This document shows positions 7,271-7,384 of a DNA stretch of 7,384 nt, one piece after another (the first letter of the stretch is position 1; each line of letters begins with the position of its first letter). Source of the DNA: Verrucomicrobia bacterium UBA1727 (GTDB lineage: Bacteria; Verrucomicrobiota; Kiritimatiellia; RFP12; UBA1067); contig DCIL01000020.1 of assembly GCA_002315875.1 (NCBI GenBank), forward strand, positions 4,115 through 11,498. Direction: 5' to 3'. The position numbers and the translations under genes are program-made. The notes beneath the pieces are model-generated. The model was not told the origin of the DNA. It did no database searches and was given only the letters and a program-made list of their open reading frames with translations.

Positions 7271-7384
7271 TATTTCGAGTCCTTGTCCTTGTTTATGTCC
7301 TTGTTTGACGCTGAAATTACCCGTCCTTCAGGCGGCAGAGCGTCCCTTGACAATCCAACCGCCGCGAGCACCTTGTCCGTCGTC
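7270..7384 (-). CDS. C-terminal end of an unidentified gene
   Basis: One minus-strand frame stays open from the window edge (first full codon at 7383) for 37 codons to a TAA at 7272-7270. It reads TTDKVLAAVGLSRDALPPEG, then RVISASNKDINKDKDSK. The stop shares one A with the ATG of the metallophosphoesterase gene (TAATG), a common arrangement for coupled genes, which supports this being a real gene end. The first 23 residues look like a folded protein terminus; the last dozen are Lys/Asp/Asn-rich and encoded by short DNA repeats. I do not recognise the family. It is too short to assign a function, and a non-coding reading remains possible. Confidence 0.6.
   Translation of the reverse strand, partial: TTDKVLAAVGLSRDALPPEGRVISASNKDINKDKDSK
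7279..7284 (-). promoter_or_regulatory. Ribosome binding site of the metallophosphoesterase gene
   Basis: AAGGAC on the minus strand ends 8 nt before the ATG at 7270. It is the best Shine-Dalgarno match among the four gene starts in this window and supports that start, which also overlaps the upstream stop. Confidence 0.55.
7279..7306 (-). repeat. Short direct repeats AAACAAGGAC
   Basis: On the minus strand AAACAAGGAC occurs at 7306-7297 and again at 7294-7285, separated by two bases, followed by a truncated CAAGGAC copy at 7285-7279 that shares its first base with the second full copy. They lie in the last codons of the upstream gene and give its NKDINKDKD tail. Each unit contains AAGGA, so the three copies also place purine-rich, Shine-Dalgarno-like sequences just before the metallophosphoesterase start; only the last copy is at usable spacing. 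The repeat could be slippage-generated or a functional duplicated binding site. Confidence 0.6.

Overview
The window comes from a bacterium of roughly 55-60 % G+C. All genes sit on the minus strand and are packed tightly, so they read right to left. Tat and Sec export signals, a DUF4838-type protein, a large GH2 enzyme and generally weak Shine-Dalgarno sequences together suggest an anaerobic polysaccharide degrader of the PVC group (Kiritimatiellota, Lentisphaerota or Verrucomicrobiota). A Bacteroidota or Planctomycetota source cannot be excluded. The taxonomic call is inferred from gene content; no rRNA or marker gene is present.

In order of transcription: (1) the last 37 codons of an unidentified gene (7384-7270), ending in a Lys/Asp-rich tail whose stop overlaps the next start as TAATG; (2) a complete calcineurin-like metallophosphoesterase with a twin-arginine motif and a lipobox (7270-5888); (3) after 5 nt, a 950-residue exported DUF4838 protein related to glycoside hydrolases (5882-3030); (4) after a 64-nt gap holding a good TATAAT box, a 783-residue exported GH2 enzyme with DUF4982-like and C-terminal GH2 modules (2965-614); (5) after only 6 nt, the first 202 residues of a malic enzyme (607-1), cut off by the window edge.

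Genes 2-4 look like an exported glycan-processing set: two probable glycoside hydrolases and a membrane-anchored phosphoesterase. Malic enzyme is cytoplasmic central metabolism, and its position directly behind GH2 implies shared transcription. The 64-nt gap may divide the cluster into an upstream unit (phosphoesterase plus DUF4838) and a downstream unit (GH2 plus malic enzyme).

I found no RNA genes, insertion sequences, CRISPR arrays, phage genes or convincing terminators, and no gene-free stretch longer than 64 nt. I see no clearly new defence or mobile system. The points most worth checking are the odd operon partner, the near-leaderless promoter, the cysteine content of the exported hydrolases and the AAACAAGGAC repeats at the TAATG junction.
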